A stretch of 64,000 bases of DNA from positions 54,299,496 through 54,363,495 of the forward strand of contig OZ022341.1 of NCBI GenBank assembly GCA_963989245.1, in the 5' to 3' direction. The notes under the pieces are model-generated. The model did not search any database and had not been told where the DNA came from. It saw only the letters and a program-made list of their open reading frames with translations. The DNA is from Nansenia antarctica. Taxonomy: Eukaryota > Chordata > Actinopteri > Argentiniformes > Microstomatidae. Position numbers and translations under genes: made by a program. Positions 19,204-30,145 of this stretch are shown here, piece by piece (position 1 is the first letter of the stretch; every line of letters starts with the position of its first letter).

Positions 19204-19653
19204 TTACACAATTGTCTGAACATGTTGAACACAACTAAACACATTATGAACACACACACACGGTTGCAACTTTTTCACAAAACGTGTTACCATTGTGTCA
19301 TTTTTAAACAGATTAGAAGAATATTTAGATATCAACATATCATAGGTGATGCCTCTACACATGTGATTTAAGAAGTAGATACAGTGTTCACCACATGTGA
19401 CCGATGTGACATCCTGAACTTGTTTGTCTGATAAATGTATCTCGTCACATGACATGTTTAAAAAGTCATAAATCGATTTAGGAAATATTGAATGATTTGG
19501 AGCATTTCCAAAACTGTCAAAAAAACACCCAACTCTCTCCAATATATAAACTGCCAGCCAATGCTCTCCAGGCTGGTCAGAGGGGTGTGTGTTAATTATC
19601 ATAGCACTAGGTCTTATTTGTAGAGGTTGCTGGGGCAGTTTATCACAAGCCAA
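19204..19653 (-). CDS. Protease fragment P19 (AC6 tail)
   Basis: Consensus protein; first copy with the silent GAC codon at Asp70, the allele that dominates units 25-38. Confidence 0.6.
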   Translation of the reverse strand: MACDKLPQQPLQIRPSAMIINTHPSDQPGEHWLAVYILERVGCFFDSFGNAPNHSIFPKSIYDFLNMSCDEIHLSDKQVQDVTSVTCGEHCIYFLNHMCRGITYDMLISKYSSNLFKNDTMVTRFVKKLQPCVCVHNVFSCVQHVQTIV

Positions 19654-19689
19654 AACACCTGGCTGTCAGTTCCACAGTATTCATGATGC

Positions 19690-20136
19690 TTAATAGTAAT
19701 CAACTAAAACCTGTCTGCGATGGGACACTTCAATCATACTATCATATACCGCATAAATTATTAGATTGATGGTATTAGGCAGCGGGTTCCTGAAACGTGT
19801 CTCCAGGCGTATGTTACCACTCTTGATCAATGATAGATGCTGACTATTATCCTCGTCAGGTGTCAGATTAAATGCATAAAGAGTGTACCCTCTCAGGAAA
19901 TCGTTTCGATCAATGGCCATAGCACTGTTCTTTAAATGTCTCCCTGTTGATAACACCAGTTGATAGAATTCACGAGTTACGCAACCATTAGGGAAGTCCG
20001 GTTGTAATGGTTTGGTGGGGAACTGGACACCGTCAACATATATTGCCAGATATTCTAGATTATAATTCTTAAAATTGAATGGGTTCTTGCCATAGTCGCC
20101 CGTAAAAGAGTCATTATCAACCATCGCTACCACCAC
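19690..20136 (-). CDS. Capsid-like fragment C19
   Basis: Consensus protein; spacer allele TTGACTGAA. Confidence 0.6.
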   Translation of the reverse strand: MVVAMVDNDSFTGDYGKNPFNFKNYNLEYLAIYVDGVQFPTKPLQPDFPNGCVTREFYQLVLSTGRHLKNSAMAIDRNDFLRGYTLYAFNLTPDEDNSQHLSLIKSGNIRLETRFRNPLPNTINLIIYAVYDSMIEVSHRRQVLVDYY

Positions 20137-20248
20137 AGACTATGTTATTGTTTGACTAAAACCCCTTGCTTGACTGAATAAAAATGATTGTAATGATACA
20201 TGAACTCTGATAATTTATTTGACCAACATTTTATTGACTTGCACAATC

Positions 20249-20698
20249 TTACACAATTGTCTGAACATGTTGAACACAACTAAACACATTATGAACACAC
20301 ACACACGGTTGCAACTTTTTCACAAAACGTGTTACCATTGTGTCATTTTTAAACAGATTAGAAGAATATTTAGATATCAACATATCATAGGTGATGCCTC
20401 TACACATGTGATTTAAGAAGTAGATACAGTGTTCACCACATGTGACCGATGTGACATCCTGAACTTGTTTGTCTGATAAATGTATCTCATCACATGACAT
20501 GTTTAAAAAGTCATAAATCGATTTAGGAAATATTGAATGATTTGGGGCATTTCCAAAACTGTCAAAAAAACACCCAACTCTCTCCAATATATAAACTGCC
20601 AGCCAATGCTCTCCAGGCTGGTCAGAGGGGTGTGTGTTAATTATCATAGCACTAGGTCTTATTTGTAGAGGTTGCTGGGGCAGTTTATCACAAGCCAA
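20249..20698 (-). CDS. Protease fragment P20 (AC6 tail)
   Basis: Consensus protein with a private silent change in the Ala51 codon at 20546. Confidence 0.6.
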   Translation of the reverse strand: MACDKLPQQPLQIRPSAMIINTHPSDQPGEHWLAVYILERVGCFFDSFGNAPNHSIFPKSIYDFLNMSCDEIHLSDKQVQDVTSVTCGEHCIYFLNHMCRGITYDMLISKYSSNLFKNDTMVTRFVKKLQPCVCVHNVFSCVQHVQTIV

Positions 20699-20734
20699 AA
20701 CACCTGGCTGTCAGTTCCACAGTATTCATGATGC

Positions 20735-21181
20735 TTAATAGTAATCAACTAAAACCTGTCTGCGATGGGACACTTCAATCATACTATCATATACCGCATA
20801 AATTATTAGATTGATGGTATTAGGCAGCGGGTTCCTAAAACGTGTCTCCAGGCGTATGTTACCACTCTTGATCAATGATAGATGCTGACTATTATCCTCG
20901 TCAGGTGTCAGATTAAATGCATAAAGAGTGTACCCTCTCAGGAAATCGTTTCGATCAATGGCCATAGCACTGTTCTTTAAATGTCTCCCTGTTGATAACA
21001 CCAGTTGATAGAATTCACGAGTTACGCAACCATTAGGGAAGTCCGGTTGTAATGGTTTGGTGGGGAACTGGACACCGTCAACATATATTGCCAGATATTC
21101 TAGATTATAATTCTTAAAATTGAATGGGTTCTTGCCATAGTCGCCCGTAAAAGAGTCATTATCAACCATCGCTACCACCAC
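20735..21181 (-). CDS. Capsid-like fragment C20
   Basis: Consensus protein with a private silent Phe115 codon change at 20837. Confidence 0.6.
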   Translation of the reverse strand: MVVAMVDNDSFTGDYGKNPFNFKNYNLEYLAIYVDGVQFPTKPLQPDFPNGCVTREFYQLVLSTGRHLKNSAMAIDRNDFLRGYTLYAFNLTPDEDNSQHLSLIKSGNIRLETRFRNPLPNTINLIIYAVYDSMIEVSHRRQVLVDYY

Positions 21182-21333
21182 AGACTATGTTATTGTTTGA
21201 CTAAAACCCCTTGCTTGACTAAATAAAAATGATTGTAATGATACATGAACTCTGATAATTTATTTGACCAACATTTTATTGACTTGCACAATCTTACACA
21301 ATTGTCTGAACATGTTGAACACAACTAAACACA

Positions 21334-21747
21334 TTATGAACACACACACACACACGGTTGCAACTTTTTCACAAAACGTGTTACCATTGTGTCATTTTTA
21401 AACAGATTAGAAGAATATTTAGATATCAACATATCATAGGTGATGCCTCTACACATGTGATTTAAGAAGTAGATACAGTGTTCACCACATGTGACCGATG
21501 TGACATCCTGAACTTGTTTGTCTGATAAATGTATCTCATCACATGACATGTTTAAAAAGTCATAAATCGATTTAGGAAATATTGAATGATTTGGAGCATT
21601 TCCAAAACTGTCAAAAAAACACCCAACTCTCTCCAATATATAAACTGCCAGCCAATGCTCTCCAGGCTGGTCAGAGGGGTGTGTGTTAATTATCATAGCA
21701 CTAGGTCTTATTTGTAGAGGTTGCTGGGGCAGTTTATCACAAGCCAA
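21334..21747 (-). CDS. Protease fragment P21 (AC8 tail)
   Basis: The 137-codon form. Confidence 0.6.
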   Translation of the reverse strand: MACDKLPQQPLQIRPSAMIINTHPSDQPGEHWLAVYILERVGCFFDSFGNAPNHSIFPKSIYDFLNMSCDEIHLSDKQVQDVTSVTCGEHCIYFLNHMCRGITYDMLISKYSSNLFKNDTMVTRFVKKLQPCVCVCS

Positions 21748-21783
21748 AACACCTGGCTGTCAGTTCCACAGTATTCATGATGC

Positions 21784-22230
21784 TTAATAGTAATCAACTA
21801 AAACCTGTCTGCGATGGGACACTTCAATCATACTATCATATACCGCATAAATTATTAGATTGATGGTATTAGGCAGCGGGTTCCTGAAACGTGTCTCCAG
21901 GCGTATGTTACCACTCTTGATCAATGATAGATGCTGACTATTATCCTCGTCAGGTGTCAGATTAAATGCATAAAGAGTGTACCCTCTCAGGAAATCGTTT
22001 CGATCAATGGCCATAGCACTGTTCTTTAAATGTCTCCCTGTTGATAACACCAGTTGATAGAATTCACGAGTTACGCAACCATTAGGGAAGTCCGGTTGTA
22101 ATGGTTTGGTGGGGAACTGGACACCGTCAACATATATTGCCAGATATTCTAGATTATAATTCTTAAAATTGAATGGGTTCTTGCCATAGTCGCCCGTAAA
22201 AGAGTCATTATCAACCATCGCTACCACCAC
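21784..22230 (-). CDS. Capsid-like fragment C21
   Basis: Consensus protein; spacer allele TTGACTGAA. Confidence 0.6.
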   Translation of the reverse strand: MVVAMVDNDSFTGDYGKNPFNFKNYNLEYLAIYVDGVQFPTKPLQPDFPNGCVTREFYQLVLSTGRHLKNSAMAIDRNDFLRGYTLYAFNLTPDEDNSQHLSLIKSGNIRLETRFRNPLPNTINLIIYAVYDSMIEVSHRRQVLVDYY

Positions 22231-22342
22231 AGACTATGTTATTGTTTGACTAAAACCCCTTGCTTGACTGAATAAAAATGATTGTAATGATACATGAACT
22301 CTGATAATTTATTTGACCAACATTTTATTGACTTGCACAATC

Positions 22343-22792
22343 TTACACAATTGTCTGAACATGTTGAACACAACTAAACACATTATGAACACACACACAC
22401 GGTTGCAACTTTTTCACAAAACGTGTTACCATTGTGTCATTTTTAAACAGATTAGAAGAATATTTAGATATCAACATATCATAGGTGATGCCTCTACACA
22501 TGTGATTTAAGAAGTAGATACAGTGTTCACCACATGTGACCGATGTGACATCCTGAACTTGTTTGTCTGATAAATGTATCTCATCACATGACATGTTTAA
22601 AAAGTCATAAATCGATTTAGGAAATATTGAATGATTTGGAGCATTTCCAAAACTGTCAAAAAAACACCCAACTCTCTCCAATATATAAACTGCCAGCCAA
22701 TGCTCTCCAGGCTGGTCAGAGGGGTGTGTGTTAATTATCATAGCACTAGGTCTTATTTGTAGAGGTTGCTGGGGCAGTTTATCACAAGCCAA
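22343..22792 (-). CDS. Protease fragment P22 (AC6 tail)
   Basis: Consensus 149-codon form. Confidence 0.6.
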   Translation of the reverse strand: MACDKLPQQPLQIRPSAMIINTHPSDQPGEHWLAVYILERVGCFFDSFGNAPNHSIFPKSIYDFLNMSCDEIHLSDKQVQDVTSVTCGEHCIYFLNHMCRGITYDMLISKYSSNLFKNDTMVTRFVKKLQPCVCVHNVFSCVQHVQTIV

Positions 22793-22828
22793 AACACCTG
22801 GCTGTCAGTTCCACAGTATTCATGATGC

Positions 22829-23275
22829 TTAATAGTAATCAACTAAAACCTGTCTGCGATGGGACACTTCAATCATACTATCATATACCGCATAAATTAT
22901 TAGATTGATGGTATTAGGCAGCGGGTTCCTGAAACGTGTCTCCAGGCGTATGTTACCACTCTTGATCAATGATAGATGCTGACTATTATCCTCGTCAGGT
23001 GTCAGATTAAATGCATAAAGAGTGTACCCTCTCAGGAAATCGTTTCGATCAATGGCCATAGCACTGTTCTTTAAATGTCTCCCTGTTGATAACACCAGTT
23101 GATAGAATTCACGAGTTACGCAACCATTAGGGAAGTCCGGTTGTAATGGTTTGGTGGGGAACTGGACACCGTCAACATATATTGCCAGATATTCTAGATT
23201 ATAATTCTTAAAATTGAATGGGTTCTTGCCATAGTCGCCCGTAAAAGAGTCATTATCAACCATCGCTACCACCAC
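22829..23275 (-). CDS. Capsid-like fragment C22
   Basis: Consensus protein. Confidence 0.6.
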   Translation of the reverse strand: MVVAMVDNDSFTGDYGKNPFNFKNYNLEYLAIYVDGVQFPTKPLQPDFPNGCVTREFYQLVLSTGRHLKNSAMAIDRNDFLRGYTLYAFNLTPDEDNSQHLSLIKSGNIRLETRFRNPLPNTINLIIYAVYDSMIEVSHRRQVLVDYY

Positions 23276-23387
23276 AGACTATGTTATTGTTTGACTAAAA
23301 CCCCTTGCTTGACTAAATAAAAATGATTGTAATGATACATGAACTCTGATAATTTATTTGACCAACATTTTATTGACTTGCACAATC

Positions 23388-23837
23388 TTACACAATTGTC
23401 TGAACATGTTGAACACAACTAAACACATTATGAACACACACACACGGTTGCAACTTTTTCACAAAACGTGTTACCATTGTGTCATTTTTAAACAGATTAG
23501 AAGAATATTTAGATATCAACATATCATAGGTGATGCCTCTACACATGTGATTTAAGAAGTAGATACAGTGTTCACCACATGTGACCGATGTGACATCCTG
23601 AACTTGTTTGTCTGATAAATGTATCTCGTCACATGACATGTTTAAAAAGTCATAAATCGATTTAGGAAATATTGAATGATTTGGAGCATTTCCAAAACTG
23701 TCAAAAAAACACTAAACTCTCTCCAATATATAAACTGCCAGCCAATGCTCTCCAGGCTGGTCAGAGGGGTGTGTGTTAATTATCATAGCACTAGGTCTTA
23801 TTTGTAGAGGTTGCTGGGGCAGTTTATCACAAGCCAA
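23388..23837 (-). pseudogene. Protease fragment P23, nonsense at codon 42
   Basis: Two adjacent substitutions (CCC to CTA on plus) turn Gly42 into TAG at 23712-23714, between His31 and Asp46, separating the catalytic His from the rest. Carries the GAC Asp70 allele. Confidence 0.75.
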
Positions 23838-23873
23838 AACACCTGGCTGTCAGTTCCACAGTATTCATGATGC

Positions 23874-24320
23874 TTAATAGTAATCAACTAAAACCTGTCT
23901 GCGATGGGACACTTCAATCATACTATCATATACCGCATAAATTATTAGATTGATGGTATTAGGCAGCGGGTTCCTGAAACGTGTCTCCAGGCGTATGTTA
24001 CCACTCTTGATCAATGATAGATGCTGACTATTATCCTCGTCAGGTGTCAGATTAAATGCATAAAGAGTGTACCCTCTCAGGAAATCGTTTCGATCAATGG
24101 CCATAGCACTGTTCTTTAAATGTCTCCCTGTTGATAACACCAGTTGATAGAATTCACGAGTTACGCAACCATTAGGGAAGTCCGGTTGTAATGGTTTGGT
24201 GGGGAACTGGACACCGTCAACATATATTGCCAGATATTCTAGATTATAATTCTTAAAATTGAATGGGTTCTTGCCATAGTCGCCCGTAAAAGAGTCATTA
24301 TCAACCATCGCTACCACCAC
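23874..24320 (-). CDS. Capsid-like fragment C23
   Basis: Consensus protein; last spacer with TTGACTGAA. Confidence 0.6.
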   Translation of the reverse strand: MVVAMVDNDSFTGDYGKNPFNFKNYNLEYLAIYVDGVQFPTKPLQPDFPNGCVTREFYQLVLSTGRHLKNSAMAIDRNDFLRGYTLYAFNLTPDEDNSQHLSLIKSGNIRLETRFRNPLPNTINLIIYAVYDSMIEVSHRRQVLVDYY

Positions 24321-24432
24321 AGACTATGTTATTGTTTGACTAAAACCCCTTGCTTGACTGAATAAAAATGATTGTAATGATACATGAACTCTGATAATTT
24401 ATTTGACCAACATTTTATTGACTTGCACAATC

Positions 24433-24883
24433 TTACACAATTGTCTGAACATGTTGAACACAACTAAACACATTATGAACACACACACACGGTTGCAACT
24501 TTTTCACAAAACGTGTTACCATTGTGTCATTTTTAAACAGATTAGAAGAATATTTAGATATCAACATATCATAGGTGATGCCTCTACACATGTGATTTAA
24601 GAAGTAGATTACAGTGTTCACCACATGTGACCGATGTGACATCCTGAACTTGTTTGTCTGATAAATGTATCTCATCACATGACATGTTTAAAAAGTCATA
24701 AATCGATTTAGGAAATATTGAATGATTTGGAGCATTTCCAAAACTGTCAAAAAAACACCCAACTCTCTCCAATATATAAACTGCCAGCCAATGCTCTCCA
24801 GGCTGGTCAGAGGGGTGTGTGTTAATTATCATAGCACTAGGTCTTATTTGTAGAGGTTGCTGGGGCAGTTTATCACAAGCCAA
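24433..24883 (-). pseudogene. Protease fragment P24, frameshift next to the catalytic Cys
   Basis: One extra T at 24609-24610 shifts the frame just after Cys91, so the part after the catalytic Cys87 segment is lost. The upstream open part ends at 24584; the original frame resumes in a separate piece at 24433-24678. Confidence 0.75.
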
Positions 24884-24919
24884 AACACCTGGCTGTCAGT
24901 TCCACAGTATTCATGATGC

Positions 24920-25366
24920 TTAATAGTAATCAACTAAAACCTGTCTGCGATGGGACACTTCAATCATACTATCATATACCGCATAAATTATTAGATTGAT
25001 GGTATTAGGCAGCGGGTTCCTGAAACGTGTCTCCAGGCGTATGTTACCACTCTTGATCAATGATAGATGCTGACTATTATCCTCGTCAGGTGTCAGATTA
25101 AATGCATAAAGAGTGTACCCTCTCAGGAAATCGTTTCGATCAATGGCCATAGCACTGTTCTTTAAATGTCTCCCTGTTGATAACACCAGTTGATAGAATT
25201 CACGAGTTACGCAACCATTAGGGAAGTCCGGTTGTAATGGTTTGGTGGGGAACTGGACACCGTCAACATATATTGCCAGATATTCTAGATTATAATTCTT
25301 AAAATTGAATGGGTTCTTGCCATAGTCGCCCGTAAAAGAGTCATTATCAACCATCGCTACCACCAC
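24920..25366 (-). CDS. Capsid-like fragment C24
   Basis: Consensus protein; unit is 1,046 bp because of the extra T. Confidence 0.6.
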   Translation of the reverse strand: MVVAMVDNDSFTGDYGKNPFNFKNYNLEYLAIYVDGVQFPTKPLQPDFPNGCVTREFYQLVLSTGRHLKNSAMAIDRNDFLRGYTLYAFNLTPDEDNSQHLSLIKSGNIRLETRFRNPLPNTINLIIYAVYDSMIEVSHRRQVLVDYY

Positions 25367-25478
25367 AGACTATGTTATTGTTTGACTAAAACCCCTTGCT
25401 TGACTAAATAAAAATGATTGTAATGATACATGAACTCTGATAATTTATTTGACCAACATTTTATTGACTTGCACAATC

Positions 25479-25928
25479 TTACACAATTGTCTGAACATGT
25501 TGAACACAACTAAACACATTATGAACACACACACACGGTTGCAGCTTTTTCACAAAACGTGTTACCATTGTGTCATTTTTAAACAGATTAGAAGAATATT
25601 TAGATATCAACATATCATAGGTGATGCCTCTACACATGTGATTTAAGAAGTAGATACAGTGTTCACCACATGTGACCGATGTGACATCCTGAACTTGTTT
25701 GTCTGATAAATGTATCTCGTCACATGACATGTTTAAAAAGTCATAAATCGATTTAGGAAATATTGAATGATTTGGAGCATTTCCAAAACTGTCAAAAAAA
25801 CACCCAACTCTCTCCAATATATAAACTGCCAGCCAATGCTCTCCAGGCTGGTCAGAGGGGTGTGTGTTAATTATCATAGCACTAGGTCTTATTTGTAGAG
25901 GTTGCTGGGGCAGTTTATCACAAGCCAA
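25479..25928 (-). CDS. Protease fragment P25 (AC6 tail)
   Basis: Consensus protein with a private silent Leu129 change at 25544 and the GAC Asp70 allele. Confidence 0.6.
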   Translation of the reverse strand: MACDKLPQQPLQIRPSAMIINTHPSDQPGEHWLAVYILERVGCFFDSFGNAPNHSIFPKSIYDFLNMSCDEIHLSDKQVQDVTSVTCGEHCIYFLNHMCRGITYDMLISKYSSNLFKNDTMVTRFVKKLQPCVCVHNVFSCVQHVQTIV

Positions 25929-25964
25929 AACACCTGGCTGTCAGTTCCACAGTATTCATGATGC

Positions 25965-26411
25965 TTAATAGTAATCAACTAAAACCTGTCTGCGATGGGA
26001 CACTTCAATCATACTATCATATACCGCATAAATTATTAGATTGATGGTATTAGGCAGCGGGTTCCTGAAACGTGTCTCCAGGCGTATGTTACCACTCTTG
26101 ATCAATGATAGATGCTGACTATTATCCTCGTCAGGTGTCAGATTAAATGCATAAAGAGTGTACCCTCTCAGGAAATCGTTTCGATCAATGGCCATAGCAC
26201 TGTTCTTTAAATGTCTCCCTGTTGATAACACCAGTTGATAGAATTCACGAGTTACGCAACCATTAGGGAAGTCCGGTTGTAATGGTTTGGTGGGGAACTG
26301 GACACCGTCAACATATATTGCCAGATATTCTAGATTATAATTCTTAAAATTGAATGGGTTCTTGCCATAGTCGCCCGTAAAAGAGTCATTATCAACCATC
26401 GCTACCACCAC
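25965..26411 (-). CDS. Capsid-like fragment C25
   Basis: Consensus protein. Confidence 0.6.
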   Translation of the reverse strand: MVVAMVDNDSFTGDYGKNPFNFKNYNLEYLAIYVDGVQFPTKPLQPDFPNGCVTREFYQLVLSTGRHLKNSAMAIDRNDFLRGYTLYAFNLTPDEDNSQHLSLIKSGNIRLETRFRNPLPNTINLIIYAVYDSMIEVSHRRQVLVDYY

Positions 26412-26523
26412 AGACTATGTTATTGTTTGACTAAAACCCCTTGCTTGACTAAATAAAAATGATTGTAATGATACATGAACTCTGATAATTTATTTGACCA
26501 ACATTTTATTGACTTGCACAATC

Positions 26524-26973
26524 TTACACAATTGTCTGAACATGTTGAACACAACTAAACACATTATGAACACACACACACGGTTGCAACTTTTTCACAA
26601 AACGTGTTACCATTGTGTCATTTTTAAACAGATTAGAAGAATATTTAGATATCAACATATCATAGGTGATGCCTCTACACATGTGATTTAAGAAGTAGAT
26701 ACAGTGTTCACCACATGTGACCGATGTGACATCCTGAACTTGTTTGTCTGATAAATGTATCTCATCACATGACATGTTTAAAAAGTCATAAATCGATTTA
26801 GGAAATATTGAATGATTTGGAGCATTTCCAAAACTGTCAAAAAAACACCCAACTCTCTCCAATATATAAACTGCCAGCCAATGCTCTCCAGGCTGGTCAG
26901 AGGGGTGTGTGTTAATTATCATAGCACTAGGTCTTATTTGTAGAGGTTGCTGGGGCAGTTTATCACAAGCCAA
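26524..26973 (-). CDS. Protease fragment P26 (AC6 tail)
   Basis: Consensus 149-codon form, GAT allele at Asp70. Confidence 0.6.
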   Translation of the reverse strand: MACDKLPQQPLQIRPSAMIINTHPSDQPGEHWLAVYILERVGCFFDSFGNAPNHSIFPKSIYDFLNMSCDEIHLSDKQVQDVTSVTCGEHCIYFLNHMCRGITYDMLISKYSSNLFKNDTMVTRFVKKLQPCVCVHNVFSCVQHVQTIV

Positions 26974-27009
26974 AACACCTGGCTGTCAGTTCCACAGTAT
27001 TCATGATGC

Positions 27010-27456
27010 TTAATAGTAATCAACTAAAACCTGTCTGCGATGGGACACTTCAATCATACTATCATATACCGCATAAATTATTAGATTGATGGTATTAGGC
27101 AGCGGGTTCCTGAAACGTGTCTCCAGGCGTATGTTACCACTCTTGATCAATGATAGATGCTGACTATTATCCTCGTCAGGTGTCAGATTAAATGCATAAA
27201 GAGTGTACCCTCTCAGGAAATCGTTTCGATCAATGGCCATAGCACTGTTCTTTAAATGTCTCCCTGTTGATAACACCAGTTGATAGAATTCACGAGTTAC
27301 GCAACCATTAGGGAAGTCCGGTTGTAATGGTTTGGTGGGGAACTGGACACCGTCAACATATATTGCCAGATATTCTAGATTATAATTCTTAAAATTGAAT
27401 GGGTTCTTGCCATAGTCGCCCGTAAAAGAGTCATTATCAACCATCGCTACCACCAC
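27010..27456 (-). CDS. Capsid-like fragment C26
   Basis: Consensus protein. Confidence 0.6.
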   Translation of the reverse strand: MVVAMVDNDSFTGDYGKNPFNFKNYNLEYLAIYVDGVQFPTKPLQPDFPNGCVTREFYQLVLSTGRHLKNSAMAIDRNDFLRGYTLYAFNLTPDEDNSQHLSLIKSGNIRLETRFRNPLPNTINLIIYAVYDSMIEVSHRRQVLVDYY

Positions 27457-27568
27457 AGACTATGTTATTGTTTGACTAAAACCCCTTGCTTGACTAAATA
27501 AAAATGATTGTAATGATACATGAACTCTGATAATTTATTTGACCAACATTTTATTGACTTGCACAATC

Positions 27569-28018
27569 TTACACAATTGTCTGAACATGTTGAACACAAC
27601 TAAACACATTATGAACACACACACACGGTTGCAACTTTTTCACAAAACGTGTTACCATTGTGTCATTTTTAAACAGATTAGAAGAATATTTAGATATCAA
27701 CATATCATAGGTGATGCCTCTACACATGTGATTTAAGAAGTAGATACAGTGTTCACCACATGTGACCGATGTGACATCCTGAACTTGTTTGTCTGATAAA
27801 TGTATCTCGTCACATGACATGTTTAAAAAGTCATAAATCGATTTAGGAAATATTGAATGATTTGGAGCATTTCCAAAACTGTCAAAAAAACACCCAACTC
27901 TCTCCAATATATAAACTGCCAGCCAATGCTCTCCAGGCTGGTCAGAGGGGTGTGTGTTAATTATCATAGCACTAGGTCTTATTTGTAGAGGTTGCTGGGG
28001 CAGTTTATCACAAGCCAA
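27569..28018 (-). CDS. Protease fragment P27 (AC6 tail)
   Basis: Consensus protein, GAC allele at Asp70. Confidence 0.6.
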   Translation of the reverse strand: MACDKLPQQPLQIRPSAMIINTHPSDQPGEHWLAVYILERVGCFFDSFGNAPNHSIFPKSIYDFLNMSCDEIHLSDKQVQDVTSVTCGEHCIYFLNHMCRGITYDMLISKYSSNLFKNDTMVTRFVKKLQPCVCVHNVFSCVQHVQTIV

Positions 28019-28054
28019 AACACCTGGCTGTCAGTTCCACAGTATTCATGATGC

Positions 28055-28501
28055 TTAATAGTAATCAACTAAAACCTGTCTGCGATGGGACACTTCAATC
28101 ATACTATCATATACCGCATAAATTATTAGATTGATGGTATTAGGCAGCGGGTTCCTGAAACGTGTCTCCAGGCGTATGTTACCACTCTTGATCAATGATA
28201 GATGCTGACTATTATCCTCGTCAGGTGTCAGATTAAATGCATAAAGAGTGTACCCTCTCAGGAAATCGTTTCGATCAATGGCCATAGCACTGTTCTTTAA
28301 ATGTCTCCCTGTTGATAACACCAGTTGATAGAATTCACGAGTTACGCAACCATTAGGGAAGTCCGGTTGTAATGGTTTGGTGGGGAACTGGACACCGTCA
28401 ACATATATTGCCAGATATTCTAGATTATAATTCTTAAAATTGAATGGGTTCTTGCCATAGTCGCCCGTAAAAGAGTCATTATCAACCATCGCTACCACCA
28501 C
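28055..28501 (-). CDS. Capsid-like fragment C27
   Basis: Consensus protein. Confidence 0.6.
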   Translation of the reverse strand: MVVAMVDNDSFTGDYGKNPFNFKNYNLEYLAIYVDGVQFPTKPLQPDFPNGCVTREFYQLVLSTGRHLKNSAMAIDRNDFLRGYTLYAFNLTPDEDNSQHLSLIKSGNIRLETRFRNPLPNTINLIIYAVYDSMIEVSHRRQVLVDYY

Positions 28502-28613
28502 AGACTATGTTATTGTTTGACTAAAACCCCTTGCTTGACTAAATAAAAATGATTGTAATGATACATGAACTCTGATAATTTATTTGACCAACATTTTATT
28601 GACTTGCACAATC

Positions 28614-29064
28614 TTACACAATTGTCTGAACATGTTGAACACAACTAAACACATTATGAACACACACACACGGTTGCAACTTTTTCACAAAACGTGTTAC
28701 CATTGTGTCATTTTTAAACAGATTAGAAGAATATTTAGATATCAACATATCATAGGTGATGCCTCTACACATGTGATTTAAGAAGTAGATACAGTGTTCA
28801 CCACATGTGACCGATGTGACATCCTGAACTTGTTTGTCTGATAAATGTATCTCGTCACATGACATGTTTAAAAAGTCATAAATCGATTTAGGAAATATTG
28901 AATGATTTGGAGCATTTCCAAAACTGTCAAAAAAAACACCCAACTCTCTCCAATATATAAACTGCCAGCCAATGCTCTCCAGGCTGGTCAGAGGGGTGTG
29001 TGTTAATTATCATAGCACTAGGTCTTATTTGTAGAGGTTGCTGGGGCAGTTTATCACAAGCCAA
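28614..29064 (-). pseudogene. Protease fragment P28, frameshift in the A tract
   Basis: The A7 tract encoding Phe44-Phe45 is A8 here (28929-28936 on plus). This separates the His31 segment from Asp46 and Cys87. Homopolymer slippage or a sequencing error could both explain it. Confidence 0.7.
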
Positions 29065-29100
29065 AACACCTGGCTGTCAGTTCCACAGTATTCATGATGC

Positions 29101-29547
29101 TTAATAGTAATCAACTAAAACCTGTCTGCGATGGGACACTTCAATCATACTATCATATACCGCATAAATTATTAGATTGATGGTATTAGGCAGCGGGTTC
29201 CTGAAACGTGTCTCCAGGCGTATGTTACCACTCTTGATCAATGATAGATGCTGACTATTATCCTCGTCAGGTGTCAGATTAAATGCATAAAGAGTGTACC
29301 CTCTCAGGAAATCGTTTCGATCAATGGCCATAGCACTGTTCTTTAAATGTCTCCCTGTTGATAACACCAGTTGATAGAATTCACGAGTTACGCAACCATT
29401 AGGGAAGTCCGGTTGTAATGGTTTGGTGGGGAACTGGACACCGTCAACATATATTGCCAGATATTCTAGATTATAATTCTTAAAATTGAATGGGTTCTTG
29501 CCATAGTCGCCCGTAAAAGAGTCATTATCAACCATCGCTACCACCAC
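29101..29547 (-). CDS. Capsid-like fragment C28
   Basis: Consensus protein; 1,046-bp unit. Confidence 0.6.
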   Translation of the reverse strand: MVVAMVDNDSFTGDYGKNPFNFKNYNLEYLAIYVDGVQFPTKPLQPDFPNGCVTREFYQLVLSTGRHLKNSAMAIDRNDFLRGYTLYAFNLTPDEDNSQHLSLIKSGNIRLETRFRNPLPNTINLIIYAVYDSMIEVSHRRQVLVDYY

Positions 29548-29659
29548 AGACTATGTTATTGTTTGACTAAAACCCCTTGCTTGACTAAATAAAAATGATT
29601 GTAATGATACATGAACTCTGATAATTTATTTGACCAACATTTTATTGACTTGCACAATC

Positions 29660-30109
29660 TTACACAATTGTCTGAACATGTTGAACACAACTAAACACAT
29701 TATGAACACACACACACGGTTGCAACTTTTTCACAAAACGTGTTACCATTGTGTCATTTTTAAACAGATTAGAAGAATATTTAGATATCAACATATCATA
29801 GGTGATGCCTCTACACATGTGATTTAAGAAGTAGATACAGTGTTCACCACATGTGACCGATGTGACATCCTGAACTTGTTTGTCTGATAAATGTATCTCA
29901 TCACATGACATGTTTAAAAAGTCATAAATCGATTTAGGAAATATTGAATGATTTGGAGCATTTCCAAAACTGTCAAAAAAACACCCAACTCTCTCCAATA
30001 TATAAACTGCCAGCCAATGCTCTCCAGGCTGGTCAGAGGGGTGTGTGTTAATTATCATAGCACTAGGTCTTATTTGTAGAGGTTGCTGGGGCAGTTTATC
30101 ACAAGCCAA
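29660..30109 (-). CDS. Protease fragment P29 (AC6 tail)
   Basis: Consensus, GAT allele at Asp70. Confidence 0.6.
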   Translation of the reverse strand: MACDKLPQQPLQIRPSAMIINTHPSDQPGEHWLAVYILERVGCFFDSFGNAPNHSIFPKSIYDFLNMSCDEIHLSDKQVQDVTSVTCGEHCIYFLNHMCRGITYDMLISKYSSNLFKNDTMVTRFVKKLQPCVCVHNVFSCVQHVQTIV

Positions 30110-30145
30110 AACACCTGGCTGTCAGTTCCACAGTATTCATGATGC

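Larger units (their letters stand above)
18081..24360. repeat. Two-unit alternation (about 2,090 bp) across units 17-24
   Basis: Spacer allele TGACTGAA occurs at 18081, 20171, 22265 and 24355, in every second unit. The intervening units have TGACTAAA. Steps are 2,090, 2,094 (one AC8 unit) and 2,090 bp. The silent Asp70 codon variant (CTCGTC on plus) partly follows the same alternation, in P19, P23, P25 and P27. Confidence 0.75.
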
